A DNA stretch of 64,000 nt from Amaranthus tricolor (taxonomy: Eukaryota; Streptophyta; Magnoliopsida; Caryophyllales; Amaranthaceae). Location: contig NC_080051.1 of NCBI RefSeq assembly GCF_026212465.1, positions 23,608,727-23,672,726 on the forward strand, read 5' to 3'. Of this stretch, positions 47,136-60,672 are shown piece after piece. The notes below the pieces were generated by a model, which saw nothing but the letters and a program-made list of their open reading frames with translations, did not search any database and was not told where the DNA came from. A program made the translations under genes and the position numbers. The first letter of the stretch is position 1. Each line of letters opens with the position of its first letter.

Positions 47136-47380
47136 TAGTGTTTGGCAACATAGAATTTATTTGAAAATATAGAATTTAATTTTGATATTTAAATTTAAGA
47201 ATTGTAAATGACAACTATATATTTAGAATTTACAAATTTTGATACTTGACCAAATTTTACATTGTTATTGCAATTCTATGGAATTGATCCAATTTCACAT
47301 TTTCAAATTCAAGATTTGCCAAACATAGTATTTGGCCCAATTTAACATTTGGAAATGAATTTTAAGTTGCCAAACATACC
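47136..47380. mobile_element. MITE, hAT-like ends
   Basis: About 245 bp with ends TAGTGTTTGGCAAC and GTATGTTTGGCAAC (inverted). The interior is rich in AATTT/AAATT. A weaker relative may lie at about 16545-16780. Confidence 0.6.
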
Positions 47381-49019
47381 ATAAGAATTTCAATATCATA
47401 CATATTATTATTGATTTTGTTGCCAAATGACAAACGATATGTTCCAACGACTTTATAATGTGTTTTAATTTCCATGAAAATGGATGAATTATTTGATTAT
47501 GTGGACAATAATCCTTGCAAGTATGTCAAATTTTAAACAGATTATTGTTTAATATAATTGTAAATTTTGAAAAATAACTAAATGGAGGAAAAAATAAATA
47601 TAATCAATAATTATTCATTTAACAAAGCAATCAATATGTTGTTATAAATCATTTATATTAATTATTACTTTTCACTAAAATATTCAATTGTATATTTCTT
47701 TAAAATTAACTTTTTACTTACTTTCAGGATCGAATTTGTATACTAGTAAACATATAATTTTTTAAGTTTATATTTCATCCAAGAATAAGCAACAATTTAG
47801 TAGTCATATATAGCTAGTATTGGAACTTAGCAACATCTATTGAACGAGTAGCTTATCCACGTGAACTGATAATTAATGACTAGTTGATAAATAATTATAT
47901 ACGTTTTTAATAGGTAGTTGGTGAATAATAAATACATATAATTTTTATATCCTCAATACTACTTTAGATAGATACCGGATAGTTTAGCCAACGCATAAAC
48001 AAATTTTTCCTCAGGTATGCTTCATTTTATGCAATTAAAAGTTACTTATCCTTAAAATATTTGGTTAGTTGATCAAGAAGTGAAGAAGTCTATAAATAAA
48101 GAAAATGCTATTGTTCCAAGTATTTAGTTACTTTCCCCTAAAGTATTTAGTTTAGTTCATCAGAAATAAATTACTTCTCCATAAAGTATTAGTAGCATAT
48201 TGTTCAAGGGACCCTACTTAATCTTTCTAGTCACCTCTAAAAGATCGTGCTATTTTATTATACATTAAGAATCATGCACTTCTAATTATCCTAATATTAA
48301 TTTGTGTTTGACTCTAATGTAAGCATTTTAGTGATCCATTTACATATTTTTTGAATTATTGTTTTAATATTTTTTTGCGAATCACTATCACAAAAGATAT
48401 CATTGTCTACAAGTCAGTTTACCAAATTCAAACTAATTAAGTGCTTGAAATTTTAAGTTAAATAATCAGAATTCGATATTTTAACCTAAATGTTATAGAC
48501 ATTGATACTTTAACGGCTGTACTTTGAAAAAAAATTATTAATATTATAATTCGTAAAAGACTAAACTTTAAATTTATTATTCGCAAATTATTCAAATTTA
48601 TTATAAATAAAGAATCACAAACTTTTTAGTGTATTGTACATTGGATAACCCGTAGGCCGTAGCTTATAATAACCGATAACCTTCCTAAAAAATAAAAGGA
48701 AGCTTATAAAAATATTTAAAATTTTTAAAGATAAAGAAAAACTCAAAAAAAATTTAAAAATAAAAATAAATTAACCTTGACCCCTACTAATTTATTTTGT
48801 GAACAAGATGGAGCAATAATATGTTTTGCAAATAAAGATTGTGACATCCATTACACACAGCAAATGAATATAAAATATACATTTGTGACAAAGAGTTAAA
48901 GAACAGTAATGTATGATATGGAGTAGTTGGTTAATAGTATTATCTCAGTTTTTAATAAAAGGGTGGAGGAGTAATGGGAGCCAGCTAGGAGATATGGGTA
49001 TTTTCTGATTGAATTTGAG

Positions 49020-49144
49020 AGGTAATTGAGATTTGAATCTATTATTTTTTGTCACGTTGGCTTTTGTAACTATGTCAAGAAACTAACTCAACTAAAAATT
49101 TAAGTTGATGATTGAGGTCGCAACATTTGTTATATACTCTAACA
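49020..49144 (-). mobile_element. TRIM-like fragment
   Basis: Minus-strand fragment: TGTTAGAGTATATAACAAATG at the 49144 end, a terminal repeat ending near CTTGACATAG, then a degraded primer site and GATTCAAATCTCAA. No second terminal repeat. A further 20-base scrap of the same family starts at about 43909. Confidence 0.65.
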
Positions 49145-50270
49145 ATAATCACCTATCAAAAGTTAGATTTTTTTTTTGACACATCAAAAGTTAGATAATT
49201 TTTAGTTAATCAAAATAGAGATTATATTAGAAAAATTGTGAAAAAATTAGATTATTTTCAAAAAAATTTCATAAAATTATTATCCTTTAAAATTTGAATC
49301 CCTTATTAATTCAAAAGTTAAAATAGAAAAGTTTTTTGTATTATGAAAAATTGTAGAATTTGTGTATTATGAAAAATTGTAGAGTTTGTTCTTCATTCAC
49401 CTTGGTATTGTAATTTTTTGAAACCACAATTCAACCAACGTTTTTTAAACAAAAAATTTGAGGTTTGAATTTTTTTTTTTTTTTATTTCAAGATAACGCT
49501 AGAGAGACTCTACATACAAGAGAAAAGAAGTAGTAATTGTTTTTAAGTGGGGAGAATTGAACAACTTAAATTGAAAATTTTAAAATAAAAGTAAAAAAAT
49601 AGGAGAGACTATTGTCAATTTTTAATTTTAAGTCCTAATAAATTTAAAATTTAGGAAGAATTGTTCGAGATAGACTCAATTATTGGCCATCAAATTTTAC
49701 TATTGGTTGGGCTAAATTTTAAATTTAATTTTCATTCAATAAATTGAACTACGTGTAAAAGTAAATTCAAACTAAAGTTTTATTCGTAATTTTTAAAGCT
49801 TTTTCATCTTCGTCTTAATTAATGGTCTTTATCAAAATCACATTAACAAATACTAGTGCTTAAAGTTCAAACCAACGAAAGGAATAACCAAAATCAACCT
49901 AATAAACTTCAAAGGCCAATAATTGAGTATGTTTAAAGCAAATTTCCTAGAATTTATTCAACTCAAAATGACGTACTAAGCATATAAGTAAAACTACTGA
50001 ATTAAATGTTTTAAAATACTTTCAACTAAAGATATGATCAAGATTAAGATACAAATAAGAAAATTTAGAAATAAATGAATTCCAAGCCAGATAATACTCC
50101 AAATATGCAATTAAAAGTTGATCCAGCTCTAAATGAACGAGAAATGATGAATATCATCAAAGATCAATAGTATTGAAGGCTATTTGAGAATGAAAATTAA
50201 AGTTATTATATATGACAAAGGGAGTTAAGCTACATCTATCCATGGGTAAACTACCCTCTACTAATAAATA

Positions 50271-50543
50271 CTCCCTCCTATTCAGCTTATGTGTCCTATT
50301 TTCTTTTATAATCAAGTCACCTTAATTGTCTCATTTCTATTTTTGGTATGGGTTTTTAACTTTTATGCCCTTAGTAGTTTTATCCTATTTTCAATTATAC
50401 CCTCCATTACCCATACTAATATTCCACCCTTACATTAAAAAACGCATAATACCACTCTCTTTCCTATCCTTAGGGTCTTACTTTTGACTCTTCTTAAAAT
50501 TCGTAAAAAGTCAAATGGAACTCCTAAGGTGAATAGGAGGGAG
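50271..50543. mobile_element. Stowaway-type MITE
   Basis: 273 bp with the cleanest ends in the window: CTCCCTCCTATTCA and TGAATAGGAGGGAG, flanked by TA. It lies downstream of the START gene. Confidence 0.9.
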
Positions 50544-51914
50544 TATTAAGAAATAATAAAATCCAACTTACAAATAAAAAATATTTTTTATTTATCTATT
50601 AGTAGTGGATATAATATACTTACGATTCAACCAAGTTTTTTCCATGATAAGATGACATGTACAAAATCCATATGGGAAGAGAATAAACCTAGAAAAGTAC
50701 ACGGATCAAAACTTTGTCACCACAACTCGTCTAGAACCCATGTGGCACGTGCGAACTTCACCCACTTACTACAAGCTTGCTCGAATTGGTGGAAAATGAA
50801 GAACCAGTGCAGCACGAGTTTAACCACACTTGACTAAATTTTATTGCTTCTTGATGGAAAGCATATGGTGGCTTTTGGTCTAGCCCATACAAAACTGGCG
50901 CCTAGCTCGATTAGATCGAGCTGAGCCTCAATACTTGTTTGCTCATGAATCCAAAATAACTAAAGACGGGCTAGTCCGTACAACACGGTTGGCACTAGGC
51001 AGTGCATTTCTTGCTTTTTCTTTGCTTTTTAAATGCTTTAAGTATCTAGTCATGCCCAGCGGTTTGTAACCGGTGCATCACGAGTTCCGAACAGATTTGC
51101 AATTCTTTTTGCTTGTTTGGCCTACTCACTATAAGCTACTTGATCTCGAACTTTCCCAAGTCTCCGATGTTCAAGAAGCATTACCCTAATGCATGTCAAG
51201 TCTTTGGAAATTTGTAAATACATGCAAAAACAAACCAAACACGTACACTTCCCAAAAGGGGGAAAATTCGAAGAAACAACAGATAAATGTATGAAAAGGA
51301 ACCAAAAACACCTGCATGGCGGAGGCTTATGTTGTGGTGATTGATATGACGGAATGGCTTGTTGTGATGGATATGGTAGAGGGTTTAAGACATTGCGTCA
51401 GTAGCAGAAGTTAAGATGATTCGTTGTGGCGGGTTATAGGTGTTCGAGCAGAGATCATTTTGAGGGCAATTGTAAGGAACATTTACCTCCACTTTATATT
51501 ACACAGTTCCTTCTTTTCCAATGGCAAAATGAGTCTAATCAACATATTATTCTTCCTGAACAGTACAGAGAGCAGAGACATTTTCAGTGTGAAAAGAAAA
51601 TATGTAGCAACATTACGGGTCAACATTATGAAAGTCGTAAAATTATAATCACTATTGAGCTTTAAAACATTCTTAAAACTCTTGTTTATCTAATAAGTGA
51701 GCACAAACTAAACTGTATTATCTACCTCCTGATTTTGTGAATCAACTTGCAACGAATCCATCAAGTATACATTGTAGTCGTATGTACAATTCCAAGTACG
51801 TAAAGAAGCCAATCTTCTTAAATTCTTCTTTAATTCCCTCTGAATAGAATCGAACCAATTGGAGAGACCAATGAATGGACATCAAGAACCCCTACACACT
51901 GTTAAACATCCAAA

Positions 51915-54900
51915 CTAGTTTATTTGCTTCGCTGATTTTGGCACAGATGATGCACCACGTTTACTTAACTTCCTAAGAACAAATGCAATGGCGACTTTTG
52001 CACTTAGACCCGTGTTGCCCTGGGATAAACAGATTAAGCCTCCAAGAAGAAGCAAACCATTAGCTATCATTTTCTTTGAAGGTTTCTTCTTGAATTTCTG
52101 TGAATTAGAACCATCATTTTGATGTCCATATAAGCCCCTGCTAGAACTAGAAGCAGTAGCTAGATCTGACGGTCCTGCGGTTATCATGGCATCTAACTCA
52201 CGTGGAACCTACATCCAAGATAAAATAACATTGCAATTATGATGGAAAACAAAAAAAAAATGCGCTAATCACCATCCATTGTAGAAAGGGTATTTCAAGA
52301 ATTAGCTTCCTTGAAATTTCTAATTATTAGAAGTACCAACTACCAAGCAAAGTCCTGTCTAACCCACAAAAAGGGAATGATCCCAATTTGCAACCTCAAA
52401 AAACCAGTAGGATCACCCTGAATCAAAACAAAGCAGACCCTTGATCTAGGTATGCAACAAGCAGCTAGTTATTATCCTCTACAAAAAAAAGGAATCATAG
52501 GCAGTAAATAAGCAATTTCAGTATTTTTTATTACATAATCCAAAGGCCAAAGGCAATAAAGATACCGATTTGTTTCTAACCATAAAGACCAATACTTTGA
52601 GAAACAAGGTAATATACGCTCATAATTAATTTACACAACCGTAAGCTGCAAAACTGCAAACAGACAGCAAAAACAGCTCATGTTGCTGATCCAGTGCACA
52701 TGAACAGTTGAAGAAAATTATTTGTGTTCACTTGAACTAATATATTGTAGATCAAGAGTTAAATACTTTCTATTGTATAGTATAAGATGGCTTGATAATG
52801 AAATTGCTAAATCACAAAACCTTCATGGACACCAGAACGGTGGACAACTACCTAATGCGCCCAGTATCGCATTACATCGGCTGTGTTGTAAAGGTTTTCA
52901 TAATAAACGAACCAATATTTCCCGCGTTGTAAAGGACTAAAATATCGTGTTTTGGGCCGCATCAAAGATATCTTATGGTTCCGACTTCTGACCTTTTTTA
53001 GACGTTACGATAAGCGCATTACTTCCATTATCGCAATCACCCCGTTACCGCATTTTTACACAATGCTATAGGCACATGCAAAGTTTGTATTAAATATAGT
53101 AATTGCCAAGGCATAGCAAGATGCATTTACTACTCTTCCAGAATAGTACTACCTAGTCCCTACAGCATCAAACACTAAACAAACTTCAACATCTTTCTCA
53201 ATTTCGAAATTCGACAGCCATAAATTAGTCAAATACTACTAATCACATTGTCCCAGTCAGTTGTAAACTCGTAATAGAGGTAGTTAAATGATCACATTTG
53301 TCCCACACTCCCGCTCTCCCTATCCCTTATGTTAGTATTAGGTTGGTTCTTTAGGAAAATCCAACAATAAACACTTTTTTAAGAAAAAATGATCTTTTTC
53401 CCAGCATCTACAAAACATAATCGTGCCTAATAGCTTTCTCACACCATTTCAAGCAGATTCTCGAAGGAGACGTAAAAAAAGAAAGAGCCTGACCTTCTGA
53501 ATTACAGAGATAGCAGTCAAAGTTGAAGTTGATCGCAAATATCGGATTGAAGAATACTTGCGAAGAGCGTCGTCCATTTTACAGACATAACTCCATATCC
53601 CTTTCGCAAATACCATCTTCGCAACGTCGACATTCAACCCAGCATCTTCTTGGTGCACCATTATGATTTCGCAAGCATTTCTTCCAGTGACTGAAGCATA
53701 ATACAAACTCGCATAAATTATGTGATACTTAACAATGCCTACTTTGTTAATCGACATACAATTATATCGTAAATTACAGAACACGAAATTAGTCGATTCC
53801 AGATGGCTCCTCAAATAAATCAGACGTATTTTCCAAAGATGTCAGGGAATGAAAGTACTCAAGCACGAGAAAACGACCAATATTCATGTGTGTCTACGTA
53901 CGTATGCTTACCTTGCCGTATTCTCCATCCAGATCTAAAACAGGCAACACGTACATACTTCCTCTGTTTGGGTGCAGAAGGATGTTCACATTCCTAAAGA
54001 AGATAACAGCATCAGGAAGAACATATCAGGAAAAGAACAATTTCATTGCATAATAGGGCAACTAAACACCAAGGTACAAGAGTAAAGGTTAAGAAATAGG
54101 GATGGAAAAAGAGATGTATAAAATAATAGACCGAAAATCTGAGCTTAACACTGTAAAGAAGACAAGTAACAAACAATATCACTAGAACATATGAAGCTTT
54201 CAACAAAAGTAGAAAACCTAGCCTACCAGAGAGATGCAAGAGAAAGATGAAGTAAAGTTCAAGGGAAATCTACATAAAATTTCAAAACTATCTGATCTAC
54301 GTCTCCCAAAGACTGTCTTCAGCTTCCCCTTCCTTGAGACAATAAGATCTCCCATTCTACATGGAAATTGAAAAATGAGCGTACATTTCGAAATCAAACT
54401 CCAACCCAGGATCAAAAATCCTAATACTCAAGTGTGTGAGTATCACGAAATCCATGGGGAATCTAACAGGCACTTGCCTCCAGAATGCAGGCTCAACAAG
54501 ATCATTAGCTATAAAAACTGACAGTACGAATACAAATCATCAAAAACATACCTGAAATTAATCACTTTAGATATATAGAACTATAATAAATATAAATAAA
54601 AATAGAATAATCCACCAGTAAAAAAGTGCGCAGATTATATTCTAATTAAAATTAGACGCACACATTTTCCATAGAGACCAACAGACCAAGATAGCTTGAG
54701 TGATACAAATACAACTGACACGTGATGAACGCCACTTCAAAGTAATAGAACATCCTTTTCTGAATGTATGGAGTACATAATCTGCATGTCCTTGAAGATC
54801 TCCCTACCTTGTGTATGCGAAACATAAATATGTATTCCCTTGAAGACCTATCCATCTTACCAGATTAGGAATATAGTGGGGAAGAAACCAAAGCTACTAC

Positions 54901-57900
54901 AATCATCCAAGTATTCAACCAAAAGAATATGGAAAATCAATAAACAACTTTGCATATCATAAATACAAAGGCTTTTTCACTTCGTCAAAATATATTCCAG
55001 AAAAATAGTATAACAAGAAAGGTTTGAGGCTTGAGCTCACCTTTGTAAAACAATAGTATGTCTTATTGCTGTCTTCCCACATCTTCCACACCATTACATA
55101 TTCTCTAGGCGTCAAAAGTGGAAACTTCTTTATAGTCCTCCCAACTTCGGTTCCACTTCTTTCATCTAGCTGCAGTTGCTCATGAGCAACCACTGTTTTG
55201 TCCCACTGCTTCCTGAAATCAGAGTCCATGTAGAAATCTCTTAAAGTTTCAGGAGAGCAATTTTCGAAAATGGTCACACTCCAGTATTTAAGAGGCCCAT
55301 CCTACATAGAAAAATTAAGCAAACATCAGTATGACAAAGGTGACCAAGCCTTCACAAAAACTCAAACCAGAATCACAAAGGCTTCAATTAGTGATGAGTA
55401 ATGGAGAAGAAGATACCACAGGCCAAAAATTCATATAAATTTCAATTCAGCTTCAATCACATCACATATGAAAGATTCTTTGTTTTGCATACCAAACACG
55501 AAGGTCAAAGCCGTCACATATACAATCTGCTTTGCATTCACCTTTAGCTACATGATAAGTAGCTCTAATTAATGCAATCTGATTGCTTTCTACATTATTC
55601 CAAACCATTCCAGCACAATGGAATTTATATCCCTACATCAATATTATAATGGAATTGCAAAATGAAAAACTATTGTAAGCTTGGCAAGGAATATATAAAT
55701 ATTTTTGCACATGATGACTCAAAAATAAGCTTCCTCCGTTTCTTAATACCGGCAACTCACCGTTTCGGCATGCACTTTAAGGAAAAAAATAATGCATAAT
55801 AAAAGTACACATTAATTGAAATAAATTAATCCCTGATAACGTAACATTTTCTCTCTAATTGGTGATTAAGTTTTTTAGCTAATACGTCCATTTAAATCCT
55901 CTATTCTCTTACTCAAATTGTGTGCCATGAAGGTGAACTGGTGGATTGCAAGTAAAATGAAACGGAGAAACTATAATACTAAGGAAATTTAATTTGTTTC
56001 ATATAAAAACCAAAAAGAGGACTTGTTTTATTAGAAGGCAAACCAAACAAATAAGCCAATAACTTAACAAACTAAAATTAAAACTTTAAAATGCAAAGCA
56101 CATAAAACTTACCTACAAAAACTTTAGAGGCTCCAAAAAAAAATAAATATAAAAAATCATACTCCATTTGGCCTCCTATTTACTTCAAATGTTCCATTTG
56201 ATTTGCATGCTTGCTAATGCACTAATTCAATCCTTAATTTATCTAATTATGCATATTGAAAAAGTTGATAATTATAAAATTTAGATTAAGACAAATAAGA
56301 CAAGACATAAATACTCTAAATATCTTCTTAAAAAAACATAGATTTGTGAGCTGTTTTTCAAAAGATCATTTTAAATAATATTCACTAGCTATTTTGACAT
56401 TTCCAAAGGTTAATGGAAAAGGTTGAGCAATGAGAAGGCACATGATCATATCTACACTGTGTCCAAGTACACTATTAGACATTCTGACAAGTATGTTGTC
56501 GGTCAATGTTGACTTTGTTAACAAACACAGAATGAATGCTGAAACTAGCTATTGAAAATTCCAAACAAAATTTTGAACAAAAAAAAAAAATAATCAAGTA
56601 TGCAAGAATGGCTAATATTTTGTCACATTTTTCTGCCTATGCTTCCCTCTCAACTTCTCCCCCGAAAAAGACACTAAATGATCTCAATGTAAAGAACAGC
56701 CTGAGCAGTAAAACACCCTCAAAAAACATTACTGCATTAAGTAACTAAGCACAGTTCGGTGACAGTATTCACCTTTGGTTTACAGCATTTTGCCCTGTAG
56801 AATAGAGAAGCCCTACTTTTCTCAGTGACATTTTCCCATTTTCCATTATCAGTATCATTTCCATTCTCATCCAAATTTTCAATCAAACTTTTCAAATCAC
56901 CATCTGATATTAAGTCGGACACTCTGCAGATATAGAAAAGAACTTTTCACATGAGAAGTAGAAATTTAAAAATAGAAAATTAATTTACTGCTCTTGTACA
57001 ATACAAATATCAATGCTATTATGGCCATGCAAGAGAAGTAGATGCAGTTGTGTAAAATGATCAACATATCAGGATCTTGGAAGCTCTATGCAGTATATTC
57101 ACAATGCTTGACCATGTCTTCGAGGGAATCGTTTTGCACCAAAAGCATAAAATTCTAGCAGGGAAATTGGTAAAGACTAGGGACATGCAATAGAATTTCA
57201 ATCGAGTCAATATGTAACAAAAACAAGGGAATTTATATCCATAGCGAATGAGCAACAATCGCGAAAAACATTTAACATGGAACTATGGAAGTCATCAAAT
57301 GTAATCTGTCCCTGAGAAAATAATTGAAAATATATAATCCCTCTATATACATTAGTTGCTACGTATACCTCTTTGGACCGTCCCAAATTAGTTACAACAT
57401 TTGCTTTATAATAAACTTTTACTAATTAAACTTCAAAACCCAATATAATATAATCCATCTGATTCTATTATAATGCATCATACCATACATTCAATTCAAT
57501 TACCTGTAATTGATTGCATTTAAACTGTCACGTGCTAAGTTTCTTTACTCATTCCTAATATTTTAAAAAGTACTATAAACACTAGATAACAAATGATTTG
57601 GGACGGTTGGAGAACTATTCTCAGATGTCCAAAAGAGATGTCACATCTCCAAAAGATGGGAAAGGATTGTGGTAGGAATTTCTAACGTACTTCAACTAAA
57701 ATTAAGGGCTGGTCAGGCCAGGTTAGAATTATATTTAAAAAGGTTTTTATATAAAACTAATCATATCATTGCAATAGGTTAGGATGATACAAGTCGACAA
57801 CCATTTTCGAAATCCAAATGAACCAATAATCCATCACTCAGAGCTTGTTTAGTTGACGTAGGAAGTAAATTTCAATGTAAATTTCTAATTCTTTTGAAGT

Positions 57901-58894
57901 TATTTTCTTTGTCAAATTCATAAAAAATGTTTTTAAGTTGTTTGGTTGACCGCTAGAATTTGCAATTAACACAAGAATTAGAATTACCAATACTCCTAAG
58001 TAATTATATTCCTACATTATGTGGAAACTTCAAATTTTGAAGAAACTTCTTGCCCAAAAAGTACATCTTAGTAATTCCTGGCAAAATGTAAATTTCAAGG
58101 GTATTAGACGGCAACCAAACAAGCTCTCGGGTTAATAAGATTTCCTTACATTTGAAGGGGATTTTTAAAAAAAACGGTGGGTTAACTAGTGGTCAAGGAC
58201 TTTCTCGGGTTCAATTCTCACTACAGTATAATTCCCTGCCCTTGCTTGTAAGGATCTAAACGAGAAATTCCTGATTTAGAATACACTAAACATCAATTAT
58301 TTAGCACACAGAGAATGAGAGAATCATTAATTCAATAGATAATTGTTTTTTTTCAATTGATGTAATTATATATACAATGGCAGTTAACAAATATACAATC
58401 GAAAAGAATTGCACAAAAAATACTAATTTAGCACTATTCTAACACTAATCCTATCATCTACTTCTAGCACTGCAAACTTTCAAAAATTGTTAATTGGTCT
58501 AATTCGAACAAATAAACTAAACAGCACATAAAGAACACAATCATCATAATCTAAAACTCAATAACAGTAAGCTCTAGCTAATCACAAAAATCATACAAAT
58601 ACCCCGAAATTTCACAAAATTAAGCAATAACAATCAACAATAAAGACAAAAAAAGACAGATTACCGATCAGAAGAGAGAGATACTGAATCGGATGAAAGA
58701 GAAAGAGGAGGAGAAGGAGAAGTGCGTCGAGATCCCGAAAAAAAGCGCCAAACAATCGGAAAAAAGAACTTGCAAATTTGCCAAACAAAAATGATAGAAA
58801 TAGCAAAAAGTGTTGCCAATCCTCCTCTTTTATTCTCCATCCAAAATTCTTTGACTTCCGATGAAGAAGAAGATGCTATCAAAACTTCCGCCAT
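51915..58894 (-). CDS. START-domain lipid-transfer protein, 6 exons
   Basis: Member of the plant polyketide cyclase/dehydrase and lipid transport (START) superfamily, resembling the Arabidopsis group with membrane segments. Exons (minus strand): 58894-58665, 56923-56773, 55301-55041, 53993-53912, 53690-53494, 52208-51915; GT-AG junctions; 1215 nt, 404 aa plus TAG. The start is the first in-frame ATG (MAEVLIASSSSS); an in-frame TAG lies upstream and the preceding TTG is not a plant start. A membrane segment spans about residues 24-52 (LATLFAISIIFVWQICKFFF). A Ser-rich linker follows, then the START domain at about 80-297 with WSVTIFENCSPETLRDFYMD, RTIKKFPLLTPREYVMVWK, YVRVACFRSGWRIR and ACEIIMVHQEDAGLNVDVAK. 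The C-terminal part has a basic KKKPSKK stretch followed by a second hydrophobic segment at about 355-385. It probably binds a lipid or sterol at a membrane; the ligand is unknown. No OSC-like sequence lies between it and OSC2. Confidence 0.93.
55728..55971. mobile_element. Degenerate Stowaway-like MITE
   Basis: Within the START gene intron 2. Ends contain CTTCCTCCGTTTC and GAAACGGAGAAAC with TA on both sides; the inner sequence has decayed. Confidence 0.55.
57371..57611. mobile_element. MITE with GGGACGG ends
   Basis: In START gene intron 1. Ends GACCGTCCCAAATTAGTTAC and, inverted, CCAACCGTCCCAAATCATTT. No coding content. Confidence 0.5.
57840..58127. mobile_element. MITE with AGAGCTTGTTT ends
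   Basis: In START gene intron 1. The left end AGAGCTTGTTTAGTTGACGT pairs with the inverted right end AGAGCTTGTTTGGTTGCCGT (two mismatches). The size of about 288 bp fits a non-autonomous DNA transposon. Confidence 0.72.
58160..58260 (+). repeat. Possible SINE head fragment
   Basis: GGTGGGTTAACTAGTGGTCAAGG resembles a pol III A box region, and GGGTTCAATTCTC about 20 bases on resembles a B box. No tail or duplication was found, so this is tentative. Confidence 0.3.
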
Positions 58895-59183
58895 TTTCGC
58901 AGCAATAATTTCTTCCAAAAAACCCTAATTTACAGTACGCATAATAATAACACCACAACCAAAAAATTGAGATTATTTAGGTATGGAGTAGTAGACGAGG
59001 AAAAGACTAAGCCTTGAAGGTGAGAAAAGGGATAAAGCAAGATAGAGTAACGACTTACGAGGAACAAGTACGAATACTAATGTTGGAATGATGGTAAGCA
59101 TTTGGATGTCGGGTCATGATAGTAACAAGTATGGTAATGTACTCCATTGATTGTGTTATGGGTTGTGGCTTCTTTGTTTTCAT

Positions 59184-59505
59184 GGAAATTTCACGTGGTA
59201 ATATTCAGTTTTCATAAAATATGAGTAGTAGTATTTTTTTTTGAAAGAAAATTTTACATAGTAGCATTCAGGTTATGTACTATTTAATTGCCGTAACATG
59301 TTATATAGTAGCATATTACAAAAACTGGATGCGTGGAAAAAAAACTTACAAAATGATAAATTAAACGGAATTTAACAAGAACTTAACGGAAAATGCTACG
59401 TCAATTAGATAGTTTACAAACTGGATGCTACCATGTGAAATTTTCTTAAAAAAGTGCTACTACTCACATTTTATGAAAACTGAATGCTACCATATAAAAT
59501 TTCCC
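59184..59505. mobile_element. Hairpin MITE with arms of about 90 bp
   Basis: Left arm GGAAATTTCACGTGGTAATA then TTCAGTTTTCATAAAATATG; the right arm, inverted, GGGAAATTTTATATGGTAGC then ATTCAGTTTTCATAAAATGT. The arms continue through AGTAGTAG-type blocks for about 90 bp, leaving a loop of about 130 bp. It lies about 290 bp upstream of the START gene ATG, so it is in or near its promoter. Confidence 0.75.
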
Positions 59506-60423
59506 TTGTTTTAATTCACAAATTACAATATATTTTATGGACTCATTAGAAGTTGTGGTAGATAGAGGAGGATAAATCTATTTATGAACAATTTTGTTTT
59601 AGTATGGATAAACTTTGGTTAATTAATAATTAGAAAAATTGTATAAAATATTAGTTCAAAATTTAATAATTACTAGTTTGTTTAACCATGAGATTTTTTA
59701 TTTGTTAGTGACCTAAACATAAAGTTATTTATAGATATGGTCATTTCTAGAGTTCCATTATTGATATAGTTGTATATGTGGCATTACACTTGAAATTTCT
59801 TTTTAATTTATCTTTTTTTAAATTCATTTTGATTAGTTATTTATTTAATTTACTTGTTGGGGGTGCTGTTGAGCTTATTAGAGTAGGCTCTCCACCATTG
59901 GAGCTATTGCCCCATTCGTTAGCAACCATATCTAGCTTCTTTTTGAGCTCGAATCTCAATTTTAATTTGAAGATGGTTACCTAATTCGACAATAGCCTTA
60001 TTTATTTTTGCGTTTTAAAATGTGTTTAACTTATTTTCAACAAAAAGGCAATATATCTATAATACTAGAAACAACAAAGATCTTATTCATTGTCACATTG
60101 AGTACGTTGAGCGGAAGTAGCTAAAGTCCTTTGCAATTCATGGAATACCTATGTGATGGAATCGGCATACGATCACACAATTTTTTTTTACTTAAAGATA
60201 TCTTGTGCCTCTTATACGTCTCATTTAATTGTTCCCATAAGTCTTTAATTGTTAATTGTCTCCATATATTTGCTAACACCGAACAAAGCATCCACTATCC
60301 CATTGAGGATATGACCACGAAAAATAATATCTCCATTCTCCCACTTAAATCTCAAGTGTGGTGAGCAAAAATAACATTCGTTCTACCATCTTCTAAAATC
60401 AACCCAAATCAACCCCTTTATAA

Positions 60424-60672
60424 GAGTATTTGGTAAAATAGTTTATTAGACAATTTTAGCTTATATTCATACAATTAGAGGGTTGAATGGTTAAACTAGT
60501 CAATGCTAATGTTTGGTAAATTAGCTGGTTGAAATAGCTTATTGTTAAGAATAAGCTTTTTTTGAACAAGCTACTTATAGCAGCGGGTTCAGAATCAGTT
60601 GTCAAACCAGTTTATAAAATCAGCTGGTCAAATCAGTCACTATAATTAACTATCAGTTATTTGCCAAACACT
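60424..60672. mobile_element. MITE, hAT-like ends
   Basis: About 250 bp upstream of the START gene. Ends AGTATTTGGTAAAATAG and, inverted, AGTGTTTGGCAAATAAC; the interior carries several CAGCTGGT/CAAATCAG blocks. Confidence 0.6.

Larger units (their letters stand above)
43496..51914. other. Intergenic region between OSC2 and the START gene
   Basis: Very AT-rich. Contains the listed repeats (43720, 46161, 47136, 49020, 50271). 50600-51700 is less AT-rich, with short open frames (for example around 51426, CSSRDHFEGNC) that I could not assign; a decayed retroelement is possible. No convincing gene. Confidence 0.5.

Noticed and set aside
51426..51665. Short frame with CSSRDHFEGNC as a zinc-knuckle protein
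   Set aside because: Spacing does not match a CCHC knuckle, there is no ATG, and nothing adjacent supports a gene.
58895..58918. Start of the START protein eight residues earlier
   Set aside because: That position is TTG, preceded by an in-frame TAG; the first ATG is at 58894.
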